Notes: generated from the letters alone by a model not told the origin. A stretch of DNA of 64,000 nt from Pseudomonas sp. TH41 (GCF_016650695.1 NZ_JAEKFH010000009.1:124001-188000); one strand, 5' to 3'; numbered from the stretch's first letter, positions 18,629-27,894 are shown. Program-made: numbers and translations.

Positions 18629-18728
18629 CTGTAGGAGCGAGCTTGCTCGCGATGGTCGTTAACGATAACGCATGTTTTCTGGCTAAACGCAGCGCTCTTG
18701 AGTCCATCGCGAGCAAGCTCGCTCCTAC
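18629..18728. repeat. REP pair overlapping the stop codon of the hybrid kinase
   Basis: Inverted GTAGGAGCGAGCTTGCTCGC copies at both ends; the spacer is the reverse orientation of the one at 14551-14652 (GTTAACGATAACGC on the left, CTCTTGAGTCC on the right). The right copy ends inside the TAG stop codon of the minus-strand kinase at 18725-18727. Confidence 0.9.
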
Positions 18729-20647
18729 TTCATGGCCGACGCAATGACTTCCACCAGATTGAGTTGGGTAAAGGGTTTGGACAGGCGCGGCAGTTCCGCC
18801 GCGAAGCCTTCCAGGCGCTCGGCGTAACCGGTCGCGAGAATGATCGGGAGGCTCGGCTTCATGATCCGGATCGTCTGTGCCAGTTGCGCGCCATTCATTT
18901 TGGGCATGGCCATGTCCGTAATGACCAGGTCGATGTCTTGCCTGGCGTCGAACAGTGCAAGCGCTTGTGCGCCGGACGCTGCACTGATGACGCGGTGACC
19001 GAGGTCTTCTAGCAACAGGCCGGTACTGGTGAGCACCAGGCTGTCATCGTCCACGACCAACACGCACAGCCCGGACACGGGTGTCGCTTCGGCCGCGTGG
19101 GTAACGGGTTTGACGACCGATGCGGTGGTAGCGACGGGAATCCAGAGTTCAGCCGTTGTGCCTTTGTTCTTTTCGCTCTTGAGAACGAACTGCCCGCCCA
19201 GTTGTTCGATGAAACCGTGAACCATCGACAATCCCAGGCCCGTGCCCTTCCCGACCCCTTTGGTGGTAAAGAACGGATCCATTGCGCAACCCAGCGTGGC
19301 GGCATCCATCCCGTCACCCGTGTCGGTGACGCTCAGGCAGATATACTGGCCAGCGATCACCGATAACGTTGTTTGATCATGGACGTCTTCCGCACTGGCA
19401 CTGATGACGATTTTACCGCCGTCGGGCATGGCGTCGCGTGCATTGGTCACAAGGTTCAGCACCGTCAGTTCGAGCTGATTGACGTCGGCCATGACCGGGA
19501 CGAGTTCAGGCGAAAAGTGTATTTCGAGTACCACTGAAGGCCCAAGAGAACTGCGCAACAGGCCGCTGATCCCTTGCACCAGCGTCGGTATTTCCACCGA
19601 TTCGAACTTGAGCTCCTGACGCCGTGCGAACGCCAGCATGCGCTGGGTCAGGGATACGCCGCGCAAGGCCCCCTGGGTGGCGTTGTCGACCAGCCGGGTG
19701 ATTTTCGGATCATCCCCCACGCGTTTGCGGACGATTTCCAGATTACCGAGGATGACCGTCAGCAAATTATTGAAGTCGTGGGCAATACCTCCGCTGAGTT
19801 GACCAATGGCCTGCATCTTTTGCGCCTGGAACAACGCCTCACGGGTCTTTTCAAGGGCTTGCTGTGTTTGTGTCGCCTCGGTGATGTCGCGGGTGATTTT
19901 GGCAAAACCGAGCAATGTGCCGGTTTCCCCCCAAATCGGGTCGACCACCACATGCGCCATAAACCGCGTACCGTCCTTGCGCACGCGCCAGGCCTTGTTT
20001 TCGAATCGACCCTCGCGCGTAGCCGTTTCCAGGGCCCGCTGCGGCTCGCCGGCTGCACGGTCTTCGGCGGTGTAGAACATCGAAAAATGTTTGCCGATGA
20101 CTTCCTCGGCCCGGTAACCCTTGATTCGCTGAGCGCCAGGGTTCCAGTTGGTCAGTCGGCCATCCGGTGCGAGCATGTAAATGGCGTAGTCAGTGACGCT
20201 TTGAACCAACAAACGAAACTGCTGCTCGCTTTGCTTGAGAGTTTCTTCAGCCATCTTTCGGTCAGTGAGATCGCGGGTGATCTTGGCAAAACCCAACAAT
20301 TTGCCCGACGGATCAATAATCGGATCAATCACGACGTGGGACCAGAAATGCGAGCCGTCCTTGCGCACCCGCCAGCCTTCGCCCTCGAAACGTCCCTCGC
20401 GAATCGCCGTATCCAGCGCACGTTGGGGCAATCCGGCACGGCGATCCTCGTCGGTGTAAAAACGCGAGAAGTGCTGACCGAGAATCTCCGCCTCCTCATA
20501 CCCCTTGAATCGCTTGGCCCCGGAGTTCCAGCTCGTGATGATGCCATCGGGGTCAATCATATAGATCGCGTAATCAATCACGGCATCGATCAACAGCCGA
20601 AAGCGCCCATCTTCGATAGAACTGGGTTTGGACCGTACATCAGTCAT
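18725..20647 (-). CDS. Dual-PAS hybrid sensor histidine kinase with receiver domain
   Basis: 640-aa soluble hybrid kinase with no transmembrane segment. The order is PAS1 (about 15-130), PAS2 (about 145-258), HisKA with the phospho-acceptor His290 in GGIAHDFNNLL, HATPase (NARDAMPDGG; GTGLGLSMVHG) and a C-terminal receiver with Asp578 in ITDMAMPKMNG and Lys in SKPF. The PAS domains are near duplicates of one another (both contain a REGRFE and WRVRKDG run), so one arose by internal duplication. No response regulator gene is adjacent. AGGGGT precedes the ATG. The signal is unknown. Confidence 0.92.
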   Translation of the reverse strand: MTDVRSKPSSIEDGRFRLLIDAVIDYAIYMIDPDGIITSWNSGAKRFKGYEEAEILGQHFSRFYTDEDRRAGLPQRALDTAIREGRFEGEGWRVRKDGSHFWSHVVIDPIIDPSGKLLGFAKITRDLTDRKMAEETLKQSEQQFRLLVQSVTDYAIYMLAPDGRLTNWNPGAQRIKGYRAEEVIGKHFSMFYTAEDRAAGEPQRALETATREGRFENKAWRVRKDGTRFMAHVVVDPIWGETGTLLGFAKITRDITEATQTQQALEKTREALFQAQKMQAIGQLSGGIAHDFNNLLTVILGNLEIVRKRVGDDPKITRLVDNATQGALRGVSLTQRMLAFARRQELKFESVEIPTLVQGISGLLRSSLGPSVVLEIHFSPELVPVMADVNQLELTVLNLVTNARDAMPDGGKIVISASAEDVHDQTTLSVIAGQYICLSVTDTGDGMDAATLGCAMDPFFTTKGVGKGTGLGLSMVHGFIEQLGGQFVLKSEKNKGTTAELWIPVATTASVVKPVTHAAEATPVSGLCVLVVDDDSLVLTSTGLLLEDLGHRVISAASGAQALALFDARQDIDLVITDMAMPKMNGAQLAQTIRIMKPSLPIILATGYAERLEGFAAELPRLSKPFTQLNLVEVIASAMK

Positions 20648-20794
20648 CGATTACCCCTGTCATTGTTATCTGCGTGAAGTATGCGTCAAACCGCTGGTTT
20701 GGAAAGCCACAATACTGTTGAGCAGTAGAGCTTGGGTTCCGTTCCACCTATGCTCGACGCCAACAGCCATTGCTGCTCGAAAAAAGGCGTTCCG

Positions 20795-21531
20795 ATGATC
20801 CTGATTCTGTTGCCGACCTCTGACTACGATCCAACCGAAAGCAGCGTGCCCTGGCAGGCCATGCGTCATGCCGGCCTCGACGTGCGCTTCGCAACGCCAG
20901 CGGGGTTACCGGCCTATGCCGACGCTCGGCTGGTGGACATCGGCTTTGGCCCACTGAACCCGTTGCTGATGACGCGCGACGCCGACCTCGCGAGTTACGC
21001 CCGGATGACCGAAGACGATTCGTTTCGCCGGCCACTGGCCTATGCCGATGTCGACCCTGAGCAATTCGCCGGGCTGCTGATTCCGGGTGGGCATGCCAAG
21101 GGTATGCGCAGCCTGCTTGAATCCGAGCAGGCCCAGGCGATTGCCCTGCACTTTTTCAAAGCAGACAAACCGGCGTGCTGCTGTTGGCTCGCACGCGAGA
21201 TCCCGACAGCGGGCGTTCGGTGCTGCATGGGCGCAAGGTCACCGCGTTGCTGGCGGCGACCATGGAATTACCTGCCTGGATCATGACGGCCCCCTGGCTG
21301 GGTCGCTATTACCGCACGTATCCGCAAACCGTTGAGGAGGAAGTCACGGCCGCGCTGTCCAGCCCAACGGATTTTCAGCGAGGACCTTTACTGGCAGTAC
21401 GTGATTCGGCGGACCGGCCGCAACCGGGTTTCACAGTCCGTGATGGCCAGTTGCTGACCGCTCGCTGGCCGGGGGACTGTCATCGCTTCGCCGCCGATTG
21501 GGTTCACCTGCTTATCGGTACACGTGCTTGA
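20795..21531 (+). pseudogene. DJ-1/PfpI family protein, broken by an internal deletion and frameshift
   Basis: The N-terminal half (MILILLPTSDYDPTESSVPW to about residue 125) reads in one frame. The C-terminal half (LLLARTRDPDSGRSVLHG to TRA) reads in the next frame from about 21173. At the junction the expected segment P-V-A-A-I-C-H-G-V is missing: only KP and then GVLLL survive around 21170-21177. A deletion of 19 nt would explain both the lost residues and the frame change. It removes the nucleophile-elbow cysteine (AICHG), so no active enzyme can be made. The intact family includes DJ-1/Hsp31-type glyoxalases and deglycases. The last 20 nt overlap the zeta-like gene on the other strand. 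Confidence 0.82.
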
Positions 21532-22420
21532 CGATATAGGCGTACAGGTCGTTGTAGACGAAGTCCGGAACGTATCGGGCGTGAGTCCGGGATTTGTGCA
21601 GCGCGATGTGGCACTCCTTGACCATTTCGTTGCGGTCACTCATGGCGTAGACGTGATTGTTGATGATTTCGCCATAAGCGCTGTAGGAAAAGGGCTTCGT
21701 CGATGCCGTGGTAGTCAGCGAGCCGTCGGTGGCTTTGGTGTAGGTGCTCTGGGCGCGCAGGGTCCGCTCTTTCAAATCGCCGAAGCCTCGCTCGTACAAA
21801 GTGGTTTGTGAGCCGCTCACCGCTTTGGCTGCGGTCTCGAACGCCAGCATGATTGCTTGCGCGTTGTTCATGCTGGCGTCCATCGCCGCGAAGGAGACAA
21901 ACCGTTCCAGTTCCTGGTTTTCGAGGCTCTTGAGCGCTCTCTTGATGCTCGATACATGGGCGAACGCTTGAGTGCAGCCAACGATGTGCGTTTCGAACTG
22001 ATAACCCGCAGTTGTCGCTGACGGTGGGAAGGACGCGAAGTCGATGCTATCGAAAGCGCACTCCATGATGATGTTGTATTTGCAACCGAATGCATGTGCA
22101 TGGATCTTCCCGCTGACCTCACGGACGAACGCCTCTGTATGCTCATACGCATGCAAGACACCCAGTTTGATCATCTCTGCGTATTGGGGGTGTTTTTTCC
22201 GGTAATCGGGCAAGTACAGACGAACATAATTGCCATAGCGGTTAGAAGGCAGCAGGGACTTTTCCAGCAAATACGTTTTTCCCGAGCCCTGTAACCCGGC
22301 AACGATCAGTATTTTGGGGATGGTCTCGGCAGTAATGCCGCTGAACAGTGTGGTTTTTATTTCGTCGAATGCCGCTGTCACTTGCTCAGGGGTGTACGTA
22401 TATATCGGTGCTGTTGACAT
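21512..22420 (-). CDS. Zeta-toxin-like P-loop kinase
   Basis: 302-aa protein with a Walker A AGLQGSGKT at residues 41-49, then LYLPDYRKKHPQYAEM, which matches the zeta-toxin D-x-R-x-x-H/L-P substrate loop, and NIIMECAFDS like the following strand. Zeta toxins phosphorylate UDP-N-acetylglucosamine; larger chromosomal relatives may phosphorylate other targets. No epsilon-type antitoxin ORF lies upstream (22421-22548 is AT-rich and non-coding) or downstream. AAGGA precedes the ATG. The upstream base composition suggests acquisition by transfer. Confidence 0.8.
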   Translation of the reverse strand: MSTAPIYTYTPEQVTAAFDEIKTTLFSGITAETIPKILIVAGLQGSGKTYLLEKSLLPSNRYGNYVRLYLPDYRKKHPQYAEMIKLGVLHAYEHTEAFVREVSGKIHAHAFGCKYNIIMECAFDSIDFASFPPSATTAGYQFETHIVGCTQAFAHVSSIKRALKSLENQELERFVSFAAMDASMNNAQAIMLAFETAAKAVSGSQTTLYERGFGDLKERTLRAQSTYTKATDGSLTTTASTKPFSYSAYGEIINNHVYAMSDRNEMVKECHIALHKSRTHARYVPDFVYNDLYAYIVKHVYR

Positions 22421-22548
22421 AACTTGATTTCCTTATCAAAGAAGCGCTTGAAAGTGATAACCGGCTCCTTTAATAAAGATCCCTTTCACGGAATGATCAA
22501 ATCGGTGTGTCTTTCAAGATATATCACTGTTTTTTAAAGTAAAAAATC

Positions 22549-24828
22549 CTACTGAGCGGTGTAACAAATCGCCGGGCTGACCGTCCACCAACGCGGCAAT
22601 AGCTGCTTCACCTTACTGTCACCAAACCGGTCATCAATCAACATCACGACGCCCTGATCCTGCTGGGTGCGGATCACCCTTCCCGCCGCCTGGACGACTT
22701 TCTGTACACCGGGAAACAGATAGGTGTAGTCATAACCGGCACCGAAAATCGCCGCCATGCGATGTTTCAGCTGCTCGTTGATCGGGTTGAGTTGGGCCAG
22801 CCCGAGGGTGGCGATAAACGCACCGATCAGTCGCGCACCGGGCAAGTCGATGCCTTCGCCAAACGCCCCACCCAGCACCGCAAAACCGACGCCCTGGCTG
22901 TCGGCGGTGAATTGGTCGAGAAACGCCTGACGCTGCGCTTCCCCCATACCTCTGGATTGCGACCACACCGTGATCTGCGGATGTGTCTGCGCCAGTAGCT
23001 GCGCCACTTGCTGCAAATAGTCGAAGCTGCTGAAAAACGCCAGGTAGTTGCCGGGGCGTTGCGTGAATTGCCGGGCAATCAGATCGACAATGGGCGCAAG
23101 GGATGACTGACGATGGACGAACCGCGTGGAGATCTGGCTGACGATATGGACTTGCAACTGGTCGGCGTGGAACGGTGATTCGACATCGATCCACACTGTA
23201 TTGGCCGGTGTCCCCAGCAGGTCGGCGTAATAGTGACGCGGGCTCAGCGTTGCGGAAAACAGCACGGTACTTCGTGCAGCCGTCAGGCGCGGGCGGATGA
23301 ACCCGGCGGGTACCACGTTGCGCAAGCACAGCTGCGAGAGATTGCGCTTGCGGTCGAGGTCGCGTTTGCTGATATCGAACAGAAACTGCTCATCGAAGAG
23401 CTCCGCCACCCGGCTAAATTGCAGCATGTCGAAATAGAAGTTCTGTAATTCGTGGTCCAGCCCCTGAGGATGATCGTTGAGGTAGTCGCCGATGCTGGCC
23501 GTGCAAGACGACAGCGCCTGCAACAGCTTTTCCGGCGCCTTGTCATAAGCCTGATAGGCGCCCAATTGCGGGTTATGCAGGGCGTTCCACTCTCGGTTGA
23601 CTCGCTGTAACGACTTCTTTAACGCTTCCGGGGCCGATTTGCGTACACCATTGAGTGTCGCTTGGTCGAGGCTGGCGCTATACATCTGCCGGCCGCGTTC
23701 GACCAGGTTGTGCGCCTCATCCACCAACACCGCAACGTTCCAGTTGTTGGCCTGGGCCAAGCCGAACAGCAACGCGCTGAAATCGAAATAGTAGTTGTAA
23801 TCGGCGACCACCACATCTGCCCAGCGGGCCATTTCCTGGCTCAGGTAATAGGGGCAGACGTCGTGTTTCAGGGCCACCTCGCGCAGTGCGCTCTGATTCA
23901 ACAGCGTCAGCTCACTGGCGGCTTGGCGAGCAGCTGGCAAGCGATCATAGAAACCCTGGGCCAGCGGACAGGAGTCACCGTGGCAGGCGTTGTCTGGATG
24001 CTCGCAGGCTTTGTCCCGGGCAATCATTTCAAGTACCCGCAACGGCGGCGCGTCGGCGCTTTCAATAATGACCTGCGCGGCATCCAGTGCCAGTTTGCGC
24101 CCCGGAGTTTTCGCGGTGAGGAAGAACACCTTGTCCAGTTGCTGCGGTGCCAGGGCCTTGAGCATCGGAAACAGCGTACCCACGGTTTTGCCGATCCCCG
24201 TGGGCGCCTGGGCCATCAGGCAGCGACCGGTGCTGGCCGCCTTGTACACCGATTCAGCCAGATGTCGCTGCCCCGGTCGAAAGTCCGCATGTGGAAACGT
24301 CAACTGCTGCGCCGCGCTGTTACGTGAATCGCGATGGGCCATTTCCCGCTCGGCCCAGTGCAGGAACAGCGCGCAATGCTGCACGAAGAACTGTCCCAGC
24401 GCTTCGGCGCTGAAAGCCTCGACCAAACAGGTTTCCTTTTCGCTGACGATGTCGAAGTACACCATCGCGAGATTGATCTGCGCCAGATCCAGTTTCTGGC
24501 ACATCAACCAGCCGTAGATCTTCGCCTGCGCCCAGTGCAGCTGGCGGTGGTTGGCCGGTTGCTTGCTCAGGTCGCCGCGATAGGTTTTGACTTCTTCCAG
24601 GCAGTTTTGCGCCGGATCGTAGCCATCCGCCCTGCCCTTGACCTTCAACGTTTGGTACGTGCCCTCAAGCGCCACTTCACTCTGGTAGCCCTCGCTGCGG
24701 CGTGATGCCACCGTGCGGTGCCCGACGATACCTTCCAGGGCGGTGGGTGACGGGGTAAAGCGCAGGTCGAGATCACCGACCTTGGCGGTGAACTCGCACA
24801 ACGCCCTCACGGCAATGCTGTAACTCAC
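22549..24828 (-). CDS. XPD/DinG-like Fe-S helicase with N-terminal PD-(D/E)XK motif
   Basis: 759-aa superfamily 2 helicase. With GTG 24828 as start, Walker A APTGIGKT ends near residue 215, DEAH is at 370-373, and four cysteines (about 275, 282, 287, 325) form the XPD-type iron-sulfur site. Helicase motif VI is seen in AAGRVIRTQQDQG. The N-terminal 200 residues carry GRADGY (Asp68) and EEVK (Glu79, Lys81), followed by a helical HRQLHWAQAKIYGW run. This is the layout of a Cas4/RecB-like nuclease. The GTG overlaps the stop of the FAN1 gene as GTGA, so the two are translationally coupled. A role in DNA crosslink or fork repair is inferred. Confidence 0.87.
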   Translation of the reverse strand: MSYSIAVRALCEFTAKVGDLDLRFTPSPTALEGIVGHRTVASRRSEGYQSEVALEGTYQTLKVKGRADGYDPAQNCLEEVKTYRGDLSKQPANHRQLHWAQAKIYGWLMCQKLDLAQINLAMVYFDIVSEKETCLVEAFSAEALGQFFVQHCALFLHWAEREMAHRDSRNSAAQQLTFPHADFRPGQRHLAESVYKAASTGRCLMAQAPTGIGKTVGTLFPMLKALAPQQLDKVFFLTAKTPGRKLALDAAQVIIESADAPPLRVLEMIARDKACEHPDNACHGDSCPLAQGFYDRLPAARQAASELTLLNQSALREVALKHDVCPYYLSQEMARWADVVVADYNYYFDFSALLFGLAQANNWNVAVLVDEAHNLVERGRQMYSASLDQATLNGVRKSAPEALKKSLQRVNREWNALHNPQLGAYQAYDKAPEKLLQALSSCTASIGDYLNDHPQGLDHELQNFYFDMLQFSRVAELFDEQFLFDISKRDLDRKRNLSQLCLRNVVPAGFIRPRLTAARSTVLFSATLSPRHYYADLLGTPANTVWIDVESPFHADQLQVHIVSQISTRFVHRQSSLAPIVDLIARQFTQRPGNYLAFFSSFDYLQQVAQLLAQTHPQITVWSQSRGMGEAQRQAFLDQFTADSQGVGFAVLGGAFGEGIDLPGARLIGAFIATLGLAQLNPINEQLKHRMAAIFGAGYDYTYLFPGVQKVVQAAGRVIRTQQDQGVVMLIDDRFGDSKVKQLLPRWWTVSPAICYTAQ

Positions 24829-26498
24829 TCGTCCTGCTCCGACCATTGCACGTAGCAAACGGCAATCGGCATCTGGTGTTCATGGCAGAACTCCAGCCAG
24901 CGCAATTGGTTGTCCTGCAGACGATCGCCGGGGCCTTTGACCTCGATCATGCGATAGGTCTTGTCCTGCGGCCAGAACTGGATCAGGTCCGGCATGCCGG
25001 CGCGATTGCCCTTGATGTCGAGAAGCAGGCGATTGAACCAATGCTTGAGATGGTCGGCCGGCAGGCAGTCGAGCGCCAGATCGAGCAGTTCTTCGCTCAA
25101 CACGCCCCAGAACACGAACGGCGACTGCACGCCCCACTTCGCGGCAAAACGTTCGCGGATCGTCTGGACGTAACGACCGTCATCGAGCTCGGCGAGGCAG
25201 GCTTGAAACAGGTCCGCCCGGCGAGCATGGAAGTCCTCATTCAGAAGGTCTACCGGCCCGCGCTGGAACGGGTGGAAAAACGCTCCCGGCAAAGGCGCGA
25301 AGATGGCCGGCCAGCACAGCAGGCCGAACAATGAATTGATCAGGCTGTTCTCGACGTAGTGCACCGGTGCCGAGTCTTCAGCCAGGTGCGCCTGAACGTA
25401 ATGTTCCACCGACAGCGTGGGGTCGACTCTGGGCAGTTGCAGGTCCAGGCGCACCATTTCCCGAGGGGACGACCGCTTGATCGCCGGACCGCCGAGCTTG
25501 CGTCGCAGTCGGGGCAGTACCCGCAGCAACTGCTGCTGTTCGGCGGCGCTTTCCGGCGTTTGCTCGGCCAGCAGGGCCAGCTCCAGCGCCAGTTGATACT
25601 CGGCGCAGCGCTCCAACACGCGAATCAGCCGCAGTCGCGCGCCAGGATAGGTGCAATCACGGTAGATCGACAGGGCCGAGGAAAACGCGGCAATGCGCTC
25701 GCAGTGCTGACCGATCTGAAACAACAGCTTGCCGCGACGCCTTTGCAGCCAGGGGTTGGACAGCGCGAGCTCGTTGATTCGCTCGACAACCTCGGCCACC
25801 GCCTCACCGGCCTCGAAATCCTGCTGACAGCCATGAAGGAACAGGCAGGCGTCCACGTCCTCACGGCTGCGCAACCCCCGGGAGTCGGCACAGAACTCGA
25901 CTTTCTCATAGGTAAAGATGCCCAGGTCGGCCAGCACGAACTCGGACCAGTCCTGGTAAAGATTGCCAAAGAACATCAAGCGCAGACGATCGCACAGGCC
26001 CATGATCGTCAGGCTGAACAAACGGTCTTCCAGTGCCGGGCACCACTGAGTGAAGGCCTGAGCTTCGGGGAACTGTTCGCTCAACGTCGGCAGCCAATCC
26101 GGCTTTTTGCCCTTGGGTTGATCGATGACGTCGCCAAAACACTGAAGTATTTCAGCCTTGAGCAGCACATCGAACAACGCCTCGATCGGCAGCGGCCATT
26201 GCTCATCGATCCAGCCCAGCGCCAGCAAGGGGCCAGCGGCGAGCGCGATGTCACCAATCTCGACGTAATACAGCTTGCTCGCACGAAAGTGAATCCCCTT
26301 GCGCATCACCATCCGCACCAATAGCGCTTTGGACTCACGGGGCAGCCGATGGAACTCGCGGATAAAGGATTGCTCCTCGACACTCAATACATCGGCATAA
26401 CGATGCTCAAGCCAATCAATCACTTGCATGAAGTTGTTCAAGTAGTAGAACGGATCGTCGAGGGGATTTTCAGTCACGGGGAAAATGGGCCATGGCAA
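24825..26498 (-). CDS. FAN1-type structure-specific nuclease (VRR-NUC)
   Basis: 557-aa orthologue of Pseudomonas FAN1; the P. aeruginosa protein, whose structure is known, is of similar size. The C-terminal VRR-NUC domain shows GMPDLIQFW (metal-binding Asp) and MIEVKGPGDRLQDNQLRW (Glu-x-Lys). The N-terminal part is the helical SAP/TPR-like region. FAN1 cuts 5'-flap DNA near interstrand crosslinks. No clear Shine-Dalgarno precedes ATG 26498, so the start is less certain; the next in-frame ATG lies 23 codons downstream. It is transcribed first in the pair with the Fe-S helicase. Confidence 0.92.
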   Translation of the reverse strand: MPWPIFPVTENPLDDPFYYLNNFMQVIDWLEHRYADVLSVEEQSFIREFHRLPRESKALLVRMVMRKGIHFRASKLYYVEIGDIALAAGPLLALGWIDEQWPLPIEALFDVLLKAEILQCFGDVIDQPKGKKPDWLPTLSEQFPEAQAFTQWCPALEDRLFSLTIMGLCDRLRLMFFGNLYQDWSEFVLADLGIFTYEKVEFCADSRGLRSREDVDACLFLHGCQQDFEAGEAVAEVVERINELALSNPWLQRRRGKLLFQIGQHCERIAAFSSALSIYRDCTYPGARLRLIRVLERCAEYQLALELALLAEQTPESAAEQQQLLRVLPRLRRKLGGPAIKRSSPREMVRLDLQLPRVDPTLSVEHYVQAHLAEDSAPVHYVENSLINSLFGLLCWPAIFAPLPGAFFHPFQRGPVDLLNEDFHARRADLFQACLAELDDGRYVQTIRERFAAKWGVQSPFVFWGVLSEELLDLALDCLPADHLKHWFNRLLLDIKGNRAGMPDLIQFWPQDKTYRMIEVKGPGDRLQDNQLRWLEFCHEHQMPIAVCYVQWSEQDE

Positions 26499-26702
26499 GC
26501 GAATACTGGTTATGCGTACAGATACCAGTACGCCCTGCCACGTGCAAACGGAAAAGGATAAGTGGCGGCGCTATTCGGTTATTTTTCGCAGAAAGTCGAA
26601 CTTTCTGACGATCCATCGCACCAAACGCGTTAGAGCTACAGTGATGATGAAGCTGGTTCGAAGCCGTCGCACTGTGTTTTTTTTGAAATATGAGAGGTGG
26701 GT

Positions 26703-26927
26703 ATGAACATCAAGACTCTGGGTTTGCCCCTGGCAGTAGTGGCCTTTCTGGCCCTGGCCGGGTGCTCGACGCCAACAGTGGTCACTCTTCAAAACGGCAC
26801 CCAGTATTTGACCAAGGACATGCCCAAAACCAAGACCAAGGACGGCTTCTTCGAGTTCGAGGATATTTCCGGGGCCAAGGTCAAGGTCAACGCCAATGAC
26901 GTAGCCACAATCCGCAAGGAAGATTAA
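26703..26927 (+). CDS. YgdI/YgdR family small lipoprotein
   Basis: 74-aa lipoprotein with lipobox LALAGCS and a small SH3-like domain (VVTLQNGTQYLTKDMPKTKT; FEFEDISGAKVKVNANDV), matching E. coli YgdI and YgdR in length. GAGAGG just upstream supports ATG 26703; a GTG two codons earlier is inside that ribosome site. It should be anchored in the envelope. Function is unknown in the family. It is monocistronic. Confidence 0.88.
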   Translation: MNIKTLGLPLAVVAFLALAGCSTPTVVTLQNGTQYLTKDMPKTKTKDGFFEFEDISGAKVKVNANDVATIRKED

Positions 26928-26934
26928 CTAACCA

Positions 26935-27140
26935 CGACCGCTACGCGCCCGAACGCCGGCTGCGTCCGGCTGCACAGCGGTCGAATCCCCGGGCATCACG
27001 AGCAAAACCCCGGAACCGGGTTGAATGGTTTCGCGAGCGCTACGCGCCCGAACGCAGGCTGCGCCAGCTGCTACAAATGTTCGGCGCACGCGCTCCCTGT
27101 AGCAGCTGCCGAAGGCTGCGTCCGGCTGCACAGCAGTCGT
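26935..27140. repeat. REP-like repeats beside the RAYT gene
   Basis: GCTACGCGCCCGAACGC occurs twice (about 26940 and 27040), each followed by a REP core (CCGGCTGCGTCCGGCTGC and AGGCTGCGCCAGCTGCTAC). An inverted GTAGCAGCTGCCGAAGGCTG lies at about 27100-27120, making an inverted pair. This class differs from the REPs elsewhere in the window and sits directly at the 3' side of the transposase. Confidence 0.75.
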
Positions 27141-27146
27141 AAGCCG

Positions 27147-27605
27147 TTATAACCAACACGCATCCCACAGCGGGTAATCATGAACGCGTGTCACTAGTCC
27201 TGCGCGAACGGGGTTGGCGACCACGTATCGCGCAAGACCTTTCACATCCTCCTCCCGCCGAACGGCGCGATCATGGTAGCCCTTCTGCCACAGGCGACCT
27301 CGCCGCCCTAACGCACGATTGACCTCAAGGCTACTTCGGGATTTTATTCGGCACATCAGCTCGGCCAAGGTTTTGTCGCGCAGTTGCACAAGGCAGTGCA
27401 TATGATCCGGCATCACCACCCACGTTAAAAAATCGGCCCAACCCTCTTCTTGTGCCTGTCGCAGCTGCAAAGCAACCAATCTTCCCATCCGCCAATTAGC
27501 AAAAAACGGCTGCCGTTGGTGAACGACAGCCGTTAGCAAATAGATTCGTCCAGACTCAGAAAAACGACCAATCCGCAAATTACCCGCGTCCAGGCAGACA
27601 GGCAT
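27147..27605 (-). CDS. REP-associated tyrosine transposase (RAYT, TnpA_REP)
   Basis: 152-aa Y1/HUH-type transposase related to IS200/IS605 TnpA. The HUH motif is in MPDHMHCLVQL and the catalytic tyrosine in LWQKGYHDRAV. Strong ribosome site GAGGAGG 7 nt before ATG 27605. RAYTs cut and rejoin REP hairpins and are held to be responsible for spreading them. The adjacent inverted REP pair at 27045-27120 fits a RAYT with its own REP class. The reading frame is intact. Confidence 0.92.
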   Translation of the reverse strand: MPVCLDAGNLRIGRFSESGRIYLLTAVVHQRQPFFANWRMGRLVALQLRQAQEEGWADFLTWVVMPDHMHCLVQLRDKTLAELMCRIKSRSSLEVNRALGRRGRLWQKGYHDRAVRREEDVKGLARYVVANPVRAGLVTRVHDYPLWDACWL

Positions 27606-27697
27606 TCCATCGCCTCCTCATCAATAGATAGCAGGTCTGGAATCTACAGCGTTGCCTGCTCACCCGACTGACAGGAATGGCTACAGAATATGAATCA

Positions 27698-27892
27698 TCA
27701 ACTCCCCGTCCGAATCTTGTTCCACACCCGCGTACGAATCCGGTCGATGTTCAGCGGCATCGCTTCCAGCGCAAACAATTTGCCCATCATTTCCGCACTT
27801 GGATAAACCTTGGTGTCGTTTTTGATGGAGGGATCGATCAGGCTGTCGGCCTGTTCGTTGCCGTTGGCGTTTATGTGGAATAGAAAATCAAC
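27698..27892 (-). pseudogene. C-terminal remnant of a PotF/SpuD-type polyamine-binding protein
   Basis: About 65 residues, from DFLFHINANGNEQADSLIDP to RIRTRVWNKIRTGS then TGA TGA, match the C-terminal end of periplasmic putrescine/spermidine-binding proteins (the ANGN...LID.SI.ND..YP..E...KLF....RTR.W.KI.TG pattern). No start, signal peptide or upstream two-thirds exists: homology stops near 27892, where IS5-like sequence begins. Evidently the gene was cut by a rearrangement. Confidence 0.78.
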
Positions 27893-27894
27893 TC

